In this document: in pieces, positions 8,384 through 16,483 of the stretch | Layout: every line of letters begins with the position of its first letter | Position numbering within the stretch: position 1 is the first letter of the stretch | Program-made: the position numbers and the translations under genes | The notes under the pieces: generated by a model | What the model was told of the DNA's origin: nothing | The model's input: the letters and a program-made list of their open reading frames with translations, nothing else | Databases searched by the model: none | NCBI RefSeq assembly: GCF_900496975.1 | Contig: NZ_UFQC01000010.1 | Coordinates: forward strand, 147,728 to 211,727 | Length of the DNA stretch: 64,000 nucleotides | Reading direction: 5' to 3' | From: Achromobacter veterisilvae | GTDB taxonomy: Bacteria; Pseudomonadota; Gammaproteobacteria; Burkholderiales; Burkholderiaceae_B

Positions 8384-9607
8384 ATGAACGCAACGCAGAA
8401 AATAACGCCCTCGGGGCAATCCGTCATCGTGGTCGGCGGCGGCATCGGCGGCCTGGCCGCCGCGCTGGCGCTGACCCGCCAGGGAATCGCCGTACAACTG
8501 CTGGAACAGGCCGCGCACATCGGCGAGATCGGCGCCGGCATCCAGCTCGGGCCCAACGCCTTCGCGGCGCTGGACGCGCTGGGCGTGGGCGCCGCGGCGC
8601 GCGGGCGCGCCGTGTTCACCGACCACATCATCATGATGGACGCGGTGGACGCCCGGGAAGTGGTGCGCATCGACACCGGCGAAGCCTTCCGCGAACGGTT
8701 CGGCGGCCCCTACGCCGTCATCCACCGCGCCGACATCCACCTGTCCATCCTGGAAGCCGTGCAGCAGAACCCGCTGATCAGCTTCCGCACGTCCACGCAG
8801 ATCGCCGGCATGTCGCAGGATGGCGCGGGCGTGGAGGTGGTGGACACGCAGGGCAACCGCTACCGCGCCGACGCGGTGGTGGGCGCGGACGGCGTGAAGT
8901 CCGTGATCCGCGAGCGCATGGTGGGCGATCCGGCGCGGGTGACGGGCCACGTCGTGTACCGCGCCGTGGTCGAGCGCGAGAACATGCCCGAGGAACTGCG
9001 CATCAACGCGCCCGTGCTGTGGGCCGGCCCGCACTGCCACCTGGTGCATTACCCCCTGCGCGGCGGCCAGCAATACAACCTGGTGGTGACCTTCCACAGC
9101 CGCGAGCAGGAAGAATGGGGCGTGCGCGAAGGCAGCAAGGAGGAAGTGCTGTCCTACTTCGAGGGCATCCACCCCCGCCCGCGCCAGATGCTGGACCGCC
9201 CCACTTCGTGGAAGCGCTGGGCCACCGCCGACCGCGAGCCCGTGGAGCGCTGGGGCCAGGGCCGCGTCACCATCCTGGGCGACGCCGCGCATCCCATGAC
9301 GCAATACATGGCCCAGGGCGCCTGCATGGCGCTGGAAGACGCGGTGACGCTGGGCGAAGCGATCCGGCATTGCGGACAGGACCTGGAAGCCGCTTTCCGC
9401 CTGTACGAATCGGTCCGCATCCCGCGCAGCGCGCGCGTGGTCTGGTCCACGCGGGAGATGGGCAGGCTTTATCACGCGCGGGGCGTCGAACGCACCGTGC
9501 GCAACATGCTGTGGACGGGCCGCAGCCAGTCCCAGTTCTACGACGCGTTGCAGTGGCTGTATGGGTGGAAAGTGGAGAACTGCCTCGCGCGGGGTTCGGC
9601 GCAGTAA
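8384..9607 (+). CDS. FAD-dependent monooxygenase, probable 3-hydroxybenzoate 6-hydroxylase
   Basis: The 407-residue class A flavoprotein hydroxylase shows the three diagnostic motifs: VVGGGIGGLAAAL near residue 16, VVGADGVKSVIRERM in the middle (the DG motif), and VTILGDAAHPMTQYMAQGA (the GD motif). 3-Hydroxybenzoate 6-hydroxylases and salicylate 1-hydroxylases share this architecture and length. The operon encodes gentisate, not catechol, cleavage, so para-hydroxylation of 3-hydroxybenzoate to gentisate is the best fit. It is 17 bp downstream of the FAD oxidoreductase and just upstream of the transporter genes. Confidence 0.85.
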   Translation: MNATQKITPSGQSVIVVGGGIGGLAAALALTRQGIAVQLLEQAAHIGEIGAGIQLGPNAFAALDALGVGAAARGRAVFTDHIIMMDAVDAREVVRIDTGEAFRERFGGPYAVIHRADIHLSILEAVQQNPLISFRTSTQIAGMSQDGAGVEVVDTQGNRYRADAVVGADGVKSVIRERMVGDPARVTGHVVYRAVVERENMPEELRINAPVLWAGPHCHLVHYPLRGGQQYNLVVTFHSREQEEWGVREGSKEEVLSYFEGIHPRPRQMLDRPTSWKRWATADREPVERWGQGRVTILGDAAHPMTQYMAQGACMALEDAVTLGEAIRHCGQDLEAAFRLYESVRIPRSARVVWSTREMGRLYHARGVERTVRNMLWTGRSQSQFYDALQWLYGWKVENCLARGSAQ

Positions 9608-9638
9608 GCAGAAAAAACAAGCTCAGGAGGAGACAACC

Positions 9639-10811
9639 ATGTACAAGAAGACCATCGGCGGAACCGCCATCGCGCTGGCGCTGGCCTCGTTCGCGGCCGG
9701 CGCGCAGCCCAAGCCCGTGGACATCGGCTTCATCGGCACGCTGTCCACCCCCGCCGGCTATATCGGCGAAGACGAGCGCGACGCGTTCATGCTGGCCGTG
9801 AAGGAAGGCGGCGGCAAGCTCGGCGGCGTGCCGGTCAATGTGCGCGTCGAGGACGACGCGCTCAAGCCCGCCAACGCCAAGCAGATCGCCGACAAGATGG
9901 TGCAGGGCGGCGTGCGCCTGTTCACCGGCATCAATTTCTCGAACGTGATGGCCGCGGTCGGTCCGACGGTGCTGAACGCCGGCGCCTTCTACGTCAGCCT
10001 GAACGCCGGCCCGTCCAACTACGCCGGCAAGGCCTGCAACCCCAACTACTTCGCCGTCGCGTTCCAGAACGATTCCTACGCGGACACCGCCGGCATGGCT
10101 GCCAATGAACTGGGCGCCAAGCGCGTGGTCATCATGGCGCCCAACTACCAGGCCGGGCGCGACGCGGTCGCCGGCTTCAAGCGCGCCTACAAGGGCGAAA
10201 TCGCCGACGAGATCTACACCAAGCTGGAACAGGCCGACTTCTCGGTCGAACTGGCGCGCATCCGCTCGCTGAACCCCGACGCCATCTTCCAGTTCCATCC
10301 GGGCGGAGCGGGCATCAACCTGACCAAGCAGTTCGCCAATTCCGGGCTGGCCGGCCAGATCAAGATGATCACGCCCATCTACTCGATGGACGACCGCATG
10401 CTGGCCGCCACCGGCACGGCGGGCGCGGGCTTCTACCTGAGTTCGCTGTGGAGCGCCGACCTGGACAACCCGCAGAGCAAGCACTTCGTGGAGGCCTTCA
10501 CCAAGACGTACAACCGCGCGCCCACCGCCTATGCCGCGCAGGCCTACGACACCGCCAACCTCATGGCCTCGGCCCTGAAGGCCGTCGACGGCGACATCGC
10601 CGGCCGCGCCGACGACTTCCGCGCCGCGCTGCGCCGCGCCGACTTCCCCAGCGTGCGGGGCAAGTTCAAGTTCGGTCCGAACCAGCACCCCATCCAGGAC
10701 TGGTACCTGCTGCACATCGAGGCCGGCCCGGACGGCAAGCTGACCTACAAGAACCTCAAGGTCATCGCGCGCGACCACACCGACGTGCACGCGGCCGACT
10801 GCAAGATGTAG
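9639..10811 (+). CDS. ABC transporter substrate-binding protein, Liv/HAAT family (aromatic acid)
   Basis: The 390-residue periplasmic protein has a short signal peptide (MYKKTIGGTAIALALASFAAGA). The leucine-binding-type fold starts VDIGFIGTLSTPAGYIG. The ATG at 9639 is preferred to an in-frame ATG further upstream because AGGAGG sits nine bases before it and the signal peptide starts there. The four genes that follow encode two permeases and two ATPases, so this is the binding component of a complete branched-chain-amino-acid-type transporter. In hydroxybenzoate operons such systems import the aromatic acid, the likely role here. Confidence 0.92.
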   Translation: MYKKTIGGTAIALALASFAAGAQPKPVDIGFIGTLSTPAGYIGEDERDAFMLAVKEGGGKLGGVPVNVRVEDDALKPANAKQIADKMVQGGVRLFTGINFSNVMAAVGPTVLNAGAFYVSLNAGPSNYAGKACNPNYFAVAFQNDSYADTAGMAANELGAKRVVIMAPNYQAGRDAVAGFKRAYKGEIADEIYTKLEQADFSVELARIRSLNPDAIFQFHPGGAGINLTKQFANSGLAGQIKMITPIYSMDDRMLAATGTAGAGFYLSSLWSADLDNPQSKHFVEAFTKTYNRAPTAYAAQAYDTANLMASALKAVDGDIAGRADDFRAALRRADFPSVRGKFKFGPNQHPIQDWYLLHIEAGPDGKLTYKNLKVIARDHTDVHAADCKM

Positions 10812-10878
10812 GCCGGGACGGAGGCGGGCGGACGGCGCACGGCCGGACCGCCTCCGCGCCGCTCCACAAGGAGTTTCC

Positions 10879-11793
10879 ATGCTGATGTTCCTGGAGCAGG
10901 TCCTCAACGGCCTGCAATACAGCGCCTTGCTGTTCCTGCTGTCGGCGGGCTTGACGCTGGTGTTCGGCATCATGAACGTCATCAACCTGACGCACGGCTC
11001 GTTCTACATGGTGGGCGCGTTCTGCGCGGCCAGCGCGGCCGCCGCCACGGGCTCGTTCGCCGCGGCCCTGCTGGCGGCGCTGACCGGCGCGGCGCTGTAC
11101 GGCCTGGCGGTGGAACTGCTGGTGATCCGCCACCTGTACCGCCGCGACCACCTGGACCAGGTGCTGGCCACGCTGGGCCTGACGCTGTTCACCAACGAAC
11201 TGGTCACGGTGCTGTTCGGCCGCAGCCCGCCGTTCATGGACATCCCGCCGTTCCTGTCGGGGTCCGTGGCGCTGCTGCCGGGCCTGAACTACCCCGTGAT
11301 GCGGCTGGCCTTCATCGGCGCGGGCGTGCTGGTGGCGGTCGGGCTGTGGTTCCTGATCTCGCGCACCCGCATCGGCATGCTGGTGCGCGCCGGGGCGGAC
11401 GACGGCGAAATGGTCGACGCGCTGGGCGTGAACATCCAGCGCCTGTTCACCCTGATCTTCACGCTCGGCGCCCTGCTCTGCGGCTTTGCCGGCGTGATGG
11501 CGGCGCCGCTGCTGGCGGTGGAGATCGGCATGGGCGAACGCATCCTGATCACCACTTTCGTGGTCATCGTGGTGGGCGGCGTGGGCTCGGTGCGCGGCGC
11601 GCTGGCGGGCTCCCTGATGATAGGCATGACCGACGCGCTGGGACGCGCGTACATCCCGTTCTGGATGTCGCGGCTGCTGCCGCCGGAACTGTCGGATTCC
11701 GCCAGTTCCAGCCTGGTGTCGGCCAGCATCTACATCCTGATGGCCGTCGTGCTGCTGTTCAAGCCGCGAGGCCTCGTGCCCGCGCAGCGTTAG
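10879..11793 (+). CDS. ABC transporter permease LivH type
   Basis: The 304-residue membrane protein contains about eight hydrophobic segments and the LivH hallmarks: LTLVFGIMNVINLTHGSFYM near residue 30, and LGVNIQRLFTLIF and VVIVVGGVGSVRGALAGS towards the C-terminus. It forms one half of the membrane channel with the LivM-type protein encoded 8 bp downstream. AAGGAG lies just before the ATG. Confidence 0.93.
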   Translation: MLMFLEQVLNGLQYSALLFLLSAGLTLVFGIMNVINLTHGSFYMVGAFCAASAAAATGSFAAALLAALTGAALYGLAVELLVIRHLYRRDHLDQVLATLGLTLFTNELVTVLFGRSPPFMDIPPFLSGSVALLPGLNYPVMRLAFIGAGVLVAVGLWFLISRTRIGMLVRAGADDGEMVDALGVNIQRLFTLIFTLGALLCGFAGVMAAPLLAVEIGMGERILITTFVVIVVGGVGSVRGALAGSLMIGMTDALGRAYIPFWMSRLLPPELSDSASSSLVSASIYILMAVVLLFKPRGLVPAQR

Positions 11794-11801
11794 GAACGAT
11801 A

Positions 11802-12785
11802 GTGTCAAACACCTCGATCAATAGAAAAGTCCTCGTCAACGCCATCGGGTTCCTGCTGTTCGCCCTGGTGCCCGCCATCGCGTCGGCCACGGGCGAGGCC
11901 TTCCTGGTCAACCTGATGACCCGCTTCCTCATCTACGCCATCGCCGCGGTCAGCCTGGACCTGATCCTGGGCTACGGCGCCATGGTCAGCTTCGGCCACG
12001 CCGCCTTCTTCGGGCTGGGCGGCTACGTGATCGGCATCGCCGGCTTCCACCTGGGCCAGGGCGACACGCTGTTCGGCTGGAGCGGCAGCAACGCCGCGCT
12101 GGCCATGTGGCCGCTGGCCGTCGCGGTTGCGGCGCTGGCCGGGCTGGCGGTGGGTTTCCTGTCGCTGCGCACTTCGGGCGTGCAGTTCATCATGATCACG
12201 CTGGCATTCGGGCAGATGCTGTACTTCATCCTCGTCGGCCTGATGGTCTACGGCGGCGACGACGGCCTGTCGATCGACGCGCGCAATACGCTGCCCGGCC
12301 TGGACATGAACCGCCCCGCCACCTTCTACTACGTCTGCCTGGCGCTCATGACGGCCTGGGTGCTGGCCTGCCGCCGCATCGTCGATTCGCCCTTCGGCAT
12401 GGCGCTGCAAAGCATCAAGCAGAACCCGCGCCGCAGCGTCGGGCTGGGCCTGGCGCCGCTGCGCTACCGGCTCACCGCCTTCGTGCTGTCGGCCGCCGGC
12501 ACCGGCCTGGCCGGGGCGCTGTGGGCGAACTACGCGCTCTTCGTCAGCCCGGACATGTCGTCCTGGCAGAAGTCCGGCGAACTGATGGCCATGGTCATCC
12601 TGGGCGGAATGGGCTCGATCTTCGGGCCGGTGCTGGGAGTGGCCGTGTACCTGGGCCTGGAGCAGGTCGCCACCGCGTGGACGGAACACTGGATGCTGAT
12701 CCTGGGTCCCGTCCTGGTGCTGGTGGTGCTGTTCGGCAAGCGCGGCGTGTATGGCTGGCTGGTGGGAGGGAAACACCATGACTGA
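11802..12785 (+). CDS. ABC transporter permease LivM type (GTG start)
   Basis: The 327-residue permease is the partner of the LivH-type protein. Motifs include LDLILGYGAMVSFGHAAFFG and VILGGMGSIFGPVLGVAVYL. A longer open frame runs back through the livH gene, but the LivM fold starts only after the preceding stop codon. The GTG at 11802, with TAGGAA nine bases upstream, gives a normal length and a normal N-terminus. The last 8 bp overlap the start of the ATPase gene. Confidence 0.9.
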   Translation: MSNTSINRKVLVNAIGFLLFALVPAIASATGEAFLVNLMTRFLIYAIAAVSLDLILGYGAMVSFGHAAFFGLGGYVIGIAGFHLGQGDTLFGWSGSNAALAMWPLAVAVAALAGLAVGFLSLRTSGVQFIMITLAFGQMLYFILVGLMVYGGDDGLSIDARNTLPGLDMNRPATFYYVCLALMTAWVLACRRIVDSPFGMALQSIKQNPRRSVGLGLAPLRYRLTAFVLSAAGTGLAGALWANYALFVSPDMSSWQKSGELMAMVILGGMGSIFGPVLGVAVYLGLEQVATAWTEHWMLILGPVLVLVVLFGKRGVYGWLVGGKHHD

Positions 12786-13530
12786 TCGGCCCAAACTGGA
12801 AATCCGCGGCCTTCAGAAGCGCTTCGGCGCCGTGCACGCCACGCAGGGCGTCGACCTGGCGGTCAGGCCCGGCGAACTGCACGCGCTGATCGGCCCCAAC
12901 GGCGCCGGCAAGACCACCCTGCTGTCGCAGATCGGCGGCGAGATCCTGCCCGACGCCGGCAGCATCCTGCTCGACGGCCGCGACATCACCCGCATGCCCG
13001 CGCACAAGCGGCCCGCGGCGGGGCTGGCCCGCTCGTTCCAGATCAGCCAGCTCTATCCCGGCTTCACCGCCGAGGACAACGTCGCCATGGCCGTGCAGGC
13101 GCGCAGCCCCGGCGGCTTCAACCTGTGGAAGAACGCCCGCGGGCTGCCCCGACTGCGCGACCCCGCCCGCCAGGCGCTGGAGCGCGTCGGGCTGGGCGGC
13201 CGCGGCGGCGTGCGCGTGTCCGCGCTGGCGCATGGCGAAAAGCGGCAACTGGAACTGGCGATGGCGCTGTCGCTGGACGCGTCCCTGCTGCTGCTGGATG
13301 AACCCATGGCCGGCATGGGCGCGGAGGAGTCGCAGCGCATGACGGCCCTGCTGCAAGAGCTCAAGGGCCGCTACGCCATCCTGCTGGTCGAACACGACAT
13401 GGACGCGGTCTTCGCGCTGGCCGACCGCATCACCGTGCTGGTCTACGGCAAGACGATCTTCACCGGCACCCCGGACGAAGTGCGCCGCCATCCCGACGTG
13501 CGCGCCGCCTACCTGGGCGAGGAGGAATGA
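12778..13530 (+). CDS. ABC transporter ATPase LivG type
   Basis: The 250-residue ATPase has Walker A GPNGAGKTTLL, Walker B LLLLDEPMAGMG and the LivG-type H-loop VEHDMDAVFALADRI. The signature region reads ALAHGEKRQLELA, a common LivG variant of LSGGQ. The ATG at 12778 is chosen because it overlaps the permease stop by 8 bp and starts the conserved domain directly; an in-frame ATG 27 bp upstream is less likely. It pairs with the LivF-type ATPase next to it. Confidence 0.92.
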   Translation: MTDRPKLEIRGLQKRFGAVHATQGVDLAVRPGELHALIGPNGAGKTTLLSQIGGEILPDAGSILLDGRDITRMPAHKRPAAGLARSFQISQLYPGFTAEDNVAMAVQARSPGGFNLWKNARGLPRLRDPARQALERVGLGGRGGVRVSALAHGEKRQLELAMALSLDASLLLLDEPMAGMGAEESQRMTALLQELKGRYAILLVEHDMDAVFALADRITVLVYGKTIFTGTPDEVRRHPDVRAAYLGEEE

Positions 13531-14222
13531 TGCTGCAACTCAAGGCATTGCAAGGCGGCTACGGCGCAAGCAAAGTGCTGTTCGGCGTGGACCTCGACAT
13601 CGCGCCGCGGCAGGTTGTGTCCCTGATCGGCCGCAACGGCATGGGCAAGACCACCACGGTCAAGACACTCATGGGCATGCTGCCCGCGCAGGGCGGCGAC
13701 ATCCTGCTGGACGGCAGGCCCATCGCGGGCCTGGCCCCGCACCGCATCGCGCAGTTGGGCATCGGGCTGGTGCCCGAAGGCCGCCGCGTCTTCGGCTCGC
13801 TGTCGGTGGAGGAAAACCTCGTCGCCACCGCCCGCAACACCCGGGCGGGCTGGCACGTGGAGCGCGTGTTCGAACTGTTCCCGCGCCTGAAGGAACGCCG
13901 CGCGCAGTCCGCCCGCACCCTGTCCGGCGGCGAACAGCAGATGCTGGCCGTGGGCCGGGCGCTCCTCATCAATCCGCGCCTGCTGGTCCTGGACGAAGCC
14001 ACCGAGGGCCTCGCGCCCCTGATCCGCCAGGAAATCTGGAACTGCCTGCGCCGCCTGAAAGAAGAAGGCCAGACCATCCTGGTGATCGACAAGAACCTGA
14101 AAGAGATGGCCACGCTGGTCGACCGCCACCACGTGCTGGAAAAGGGCCGCGTCGTATGGCAAGGCAGCCCCACGGAACTCGCGGCGCAGCCGGAACTGGC
14201 GCAACGATATCTTGGTGTGTAG
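13527..14222 (+). CDS. ABC transporter ATPase LivF type
   Basis: The 231-residue ATPase has an intact Walker A (GRNGMGKTTTV), the LivF marker LVPEGRRVFGSLSVEENL, signature LSGGEQQMLAVGRALL and Walker B LLVLDEATEGLAP. Its ATG overlaps the LivG stop by 4 bp (ATGA); a second ATG follows directly. It closes the gentisate operon. Its TAG stop codon lies inside the first arm of a long inverted repeat, so the transcript probably ends or is processed there. Confidence 0.93.
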   Translation: MMLQLKALQGGYGASKVLFGVDLDIAPRQVVSLIGRNGMGKTTTVKTLMGMLPAQGGDILLDGRPIAGLAPHRIAQLGIGLVPEGRRVFGSLSVEENLVATARNTRAGWHVERVFELFPRLKERRAQSARTLSGGEQQMLAVGRALLINPRLLVLDEATEGLAPLIRQEIWNCLRRLKEEGQTILVIDKNLKEMATLVDRHHVLEKGRVVWQGSPTELAAQPELAQRYLGV

Positions 14223-14406
14223 GATGGGTGGAGCGCGAGAGTCCTTAAGCCAGAACGCGATTGCCGAACGCGCGAAACCCATGCGGCCGTGGGCAGATTG
14301 TTTTTTCGGCCGATGGAGAAAACAGTCTGCCCACGGCCGCATGGGTTTCGCGCGCTGAAGAGCGGGGTTCTTGTGGAGAGGATCTCGCGCTCCACCCATC
14401 CTACAC
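14217..14406. repeat. Nested palindromic REP-like element overlapping the livF stop codon
   Basis: Two concentric inverted repeats fold this 190-bp stretch into one long hairpin. The outer arms are 24 bp and perfect (14217-14240 against 14383-14406; the right arm reads CGCGCTCCACCCATCC in its core). The inner arms, about 29 bp, contain GCGAAACCCATGCGGCC and its complement around a short loop near 14310. The combination of a GATGGGTGGAGCGC box with a GCGAAACCCAT box resembles the RAYT-associated REP sequences spread through many proteobacteria; that match is from memory. No transposase is present. Confidence 0.75.
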
Positions 14407-14421
14407 AGCCCGGCAGAAACT

Positions 14422-14459
14422 AAAAAAAACGGGCGGCCCGCCTTGCGGCGGCCGCCCGT
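14422..14459 (-). terminator. Rho-independent terminator of the leftward Bug gene
   Basis: On the minus strand a GC-rich hairpin (arms ACGGGCGGC and GCCGCCCGT, here 14429-14459) is followed by a run of eight T (A at 14422-14429 on the plus strand). It lies 14 bp after the stop of the leftward Bug gene. Confidence 0.8.
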
Positions 14460-14472
14460 GGCGTTGCAGCGC

Positions 14473-15489
14473 TTAGTTCAGGCTGGCGCCGGAGATCTTC
14501 ACGATCTCCTGGTACTTCGCCTTCTCGTTCTTGACGAATTCGGCGAACGCCTCGGACGACATCGGAGCCGCCTCCGAACCCATCGTCAGCAGGCGCTGCT
14601 TCACGTCAGGCTGCTGCATCGCTTCCGAATAGGCCTTGTTCAGCTTGGCGACCACCGGCGCGGGCGTGCCGCCCGTGGTGAACACGCCGAACCAGGTGCC
14701 CAGGTCGAAACCCTTGACGCCCGATTCCTCGACCGTGGGCACGTCGGCCAGCAGCGACGAACGCTTGGCGGTGGTGACGGCCAGCGCCTTCACTTTGCCG
14801 TCCTTGATCAGCGGAGCCGAGGCTGCCAGATTGTCGAACATGAAGTCCGACTGGCCCGACAGCAGCGCCAATTGGGCGGGCGCCGCGCCCTGATAGGGGA
14901 TGTGCTCGACGTTGATGCCGGCGCGCGCCTTCAGCAGTTCGCCCGACAGATGCCCGGCGCTGCCGTTGCCGCCCGAACCGTAGTTCAGCTTGCCGGGGTT
15001 CTTCTTCGCGTAGTCGATCAGGTCCGACAGCTTCTCGATCTTGTTCTTCTGGGCGAATTCGACATTCATCACCAGCACGTTGGGCACCGAGGCCACGATC
15101 GTGACCGGCGCGAAATCCTTCACGGGGTCGTACGGCAGGTTGGCGAACAGCCAGGGGTTGATCGCGTGGGTCGCGACCGCGCCCATCACCAGCGTATAGC
15201 CGTCGGCCGGCGCCTTGGCCGCCAGATCGGCTCCGATATTGCCGCCCGCGCCCGAGCGGTTTTCCACGATGACGGGCTGGCCCAGGGAGCCGCGCACCTT
15301 CTCGGCCAGCATGCGGGCCATGGTGTCCAGCGGGCCGCCGGGCGGGTAAGGCACGACGAAGCGCAGGGGCTTGGTCGGGAAATCGGTGGCCTGCGCCAGG
15401 GCGGGCGCGGCGAAAGGCAGGGTCGCGGCCAGCGCCACGGCGCCTTGCAGCAAGGCGCGGCGCACGGCGCTGCGGGGGGTCGGCTTCAT
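14473..15489 (-). CDS. Bug-family (TctC) periplasmic receptor
   Basis: The 338-residue protein starts with a signal peptide ending near AAPALAQA (about residue 33). It then shows the Bug pattern: FPTKPLRFVVPYPPGGPLD, VIVENRSGAGGNIGADLA and DVPTVEESGVKGF. It is the last gene of a leftward operon after a CoA-transferase and a crotonase, which suggests that its ligand is the carboxylic acid those enzymes process. No TctA or TctB partner is encoded nearby. A clear terminator follows. Confidence 0.92.
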   Translation of the reverse strand: MKPTPRSAVRRALLQGAVALAATLPFAAPALAQATDFPTKPLRFVVPYPPGGPLDTMARMLAEKVRGSLGQPVIVENRSGAGGNIGADLAAKAPADGYTLVMGAVATHAINPWLFANLPYDPVKDFAPVTIVASVPNVLVMNVEFAQKNKIEKLSDLIDYAKKNPGKLNYGSGGNGSAGHLSGELLKARAGINVEHIPYQGAAPAQLALLSGQSDFMFDNLAASAPLIKDGKVKALAVTTAKRSSLLADVPTVEESGVKGFDLGTWFGVFTTGGTPAPVVAKLNKAYSEAMQQPDVKQRLLTMGSEAAPMSSEAFAEFVKNEKAKYQEIVKISGASLN

Positions 15490-15615
15490 GGATTGTTCTC
15501 CTCACTCTGTATCGATAGCGGTCAGTAGCATACCGCAGGGATGAGATGAGCGTAACAAAGAGAAACCGGAAAAGTTCTCCGGTACTCGGGTGTCCGGCCC
15601 CCCTCGCGCCTCGTG

Positions 15616-16470
15616 TCAAGTGGCCGAAGGCGCCGCGTTCCAATCCGGCCGCCGCCTGGCCTTGGCTGCGGCGATCCCCTCGATCGCTTCGGTGCGTAAC
15701 TGGCTGGCGAAGGATTGCGAGGCCGAGTCCAGATAGGTCCCCAGTTCTTCTTCGTGCCAGCGCTGCTGGCCGAACAAGCCCCGCAGCATCCGCTTGGTCT
15801 GCCCGGCGGCGCGCGGGGCGGCGTCCACGCAGCGCCGCAGCACGCCGGCGATTCCCTCCTCCCAGTCCCGCCCGGCATCGAACACATAGTCCAACAGGCC
15901 GATGGCGCGCGCCGCATCCGCGTCTATGCGTTCGCCGGTCAGCATCATCCGCCGGGCTGCTTGCAGGCCGATGCGGGCGGCGACAAAGGGAAGAATCTGC
16001 GCCGGCACCAGGCCGATCGACACTTCGGGAAAGCCGAAACGCGAATCGCGCGAACCGGCGGCCAGGTCGGCGGCGCAGACCAGGCCCGCGCCCCCGCCCA
16101 TGGCGGCGCCCTGCGCCAGCACCACGGTGATCTTGGAACTGCCGGCAAAACGCTCCAGGAAGCGTCCGTAACGCCGGTTGCCCAGGGCGACCGGATCCTG
16201 GCCGTCGGCGCCAGGCCTCGCGGCGATCCGGTCCGCGATATTGCCCAGATTGCCGCCCGCGCTGAACGCCGGCCCGGCCGCGCTGACGGCCACGACTCTC
16301 ACGGCGGCGTCGGATTCGGCCTGGCCGAGCGCGTCCTCCAGCCGCTCGACCATTTCGCCGCCCAGCGGATTGCGCGTCTCGGGCCGGTTCAGGATCAGAT
16401 GAAAAACCGCGCCGTCGCGCCGAGTGAGCAGCGGCGCGTCCGCCGCGCCGTTGGATTGCGCCAGGTTCAT
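15616..16470 (-). CDS. Enoyl-CoA hydratase/isomerase family protein
   Basis: The 284-residue crotonase-fold protein has the CoA-binding FSAGGNLGNI segment (residues 69-78), the oxyanion-hole region QGAAMGGGAGL (120-130) and FGFPEVSIGL. Of the two glutamates of classical hydratases, the second (Glu149) is present, but the first is replaced by Gly129. That points to an isomerase, a decarboxylase-like or another crotonase activity rather than simple hydration. The ATG at 16468-16470 has AAGGAG upstream; the frame extends further but only into the CoA-transferase gene. It is 13 bp downstream of that gene. Confidence 0.87.
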   Translation of the reverse strand: MNLAQSNGAADAPLLTRRDGAVFHLILNRPETRNPLGGEMVERLEDALGQAESDAAVRVVAVSAAGPAFSAGGNLGNIADRIAARPGADGQDPVALGNRRYGRFLERFAGSSKITVVLAQGAAMGGGAGLVCAADLAAGSRDSRFGFPEVSIGLVPAQILPFVAARIGLQAARRMMLTGERIDADAARAIGLLDYVFDAGRDWEEGIAGVLRRCVDAAPRAAGQTKRMLRGLFGQQRWHEEELGTYLDSASQSFASQLRTEAIEGIAAAKARRRPDWNAAPSAT

Positions 16471-16483
16471 GGTTACCGCTCCT

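Noticed and set aside
8384..9607. Salicylate 1-hydroxylase (catechol route)
   Set aside because: No catechol dioxygenase is encoded, while gentisate dioxygenase and both downstream enzymes are; 3-hydroxybenzoate 6-hydroxylase fits better.
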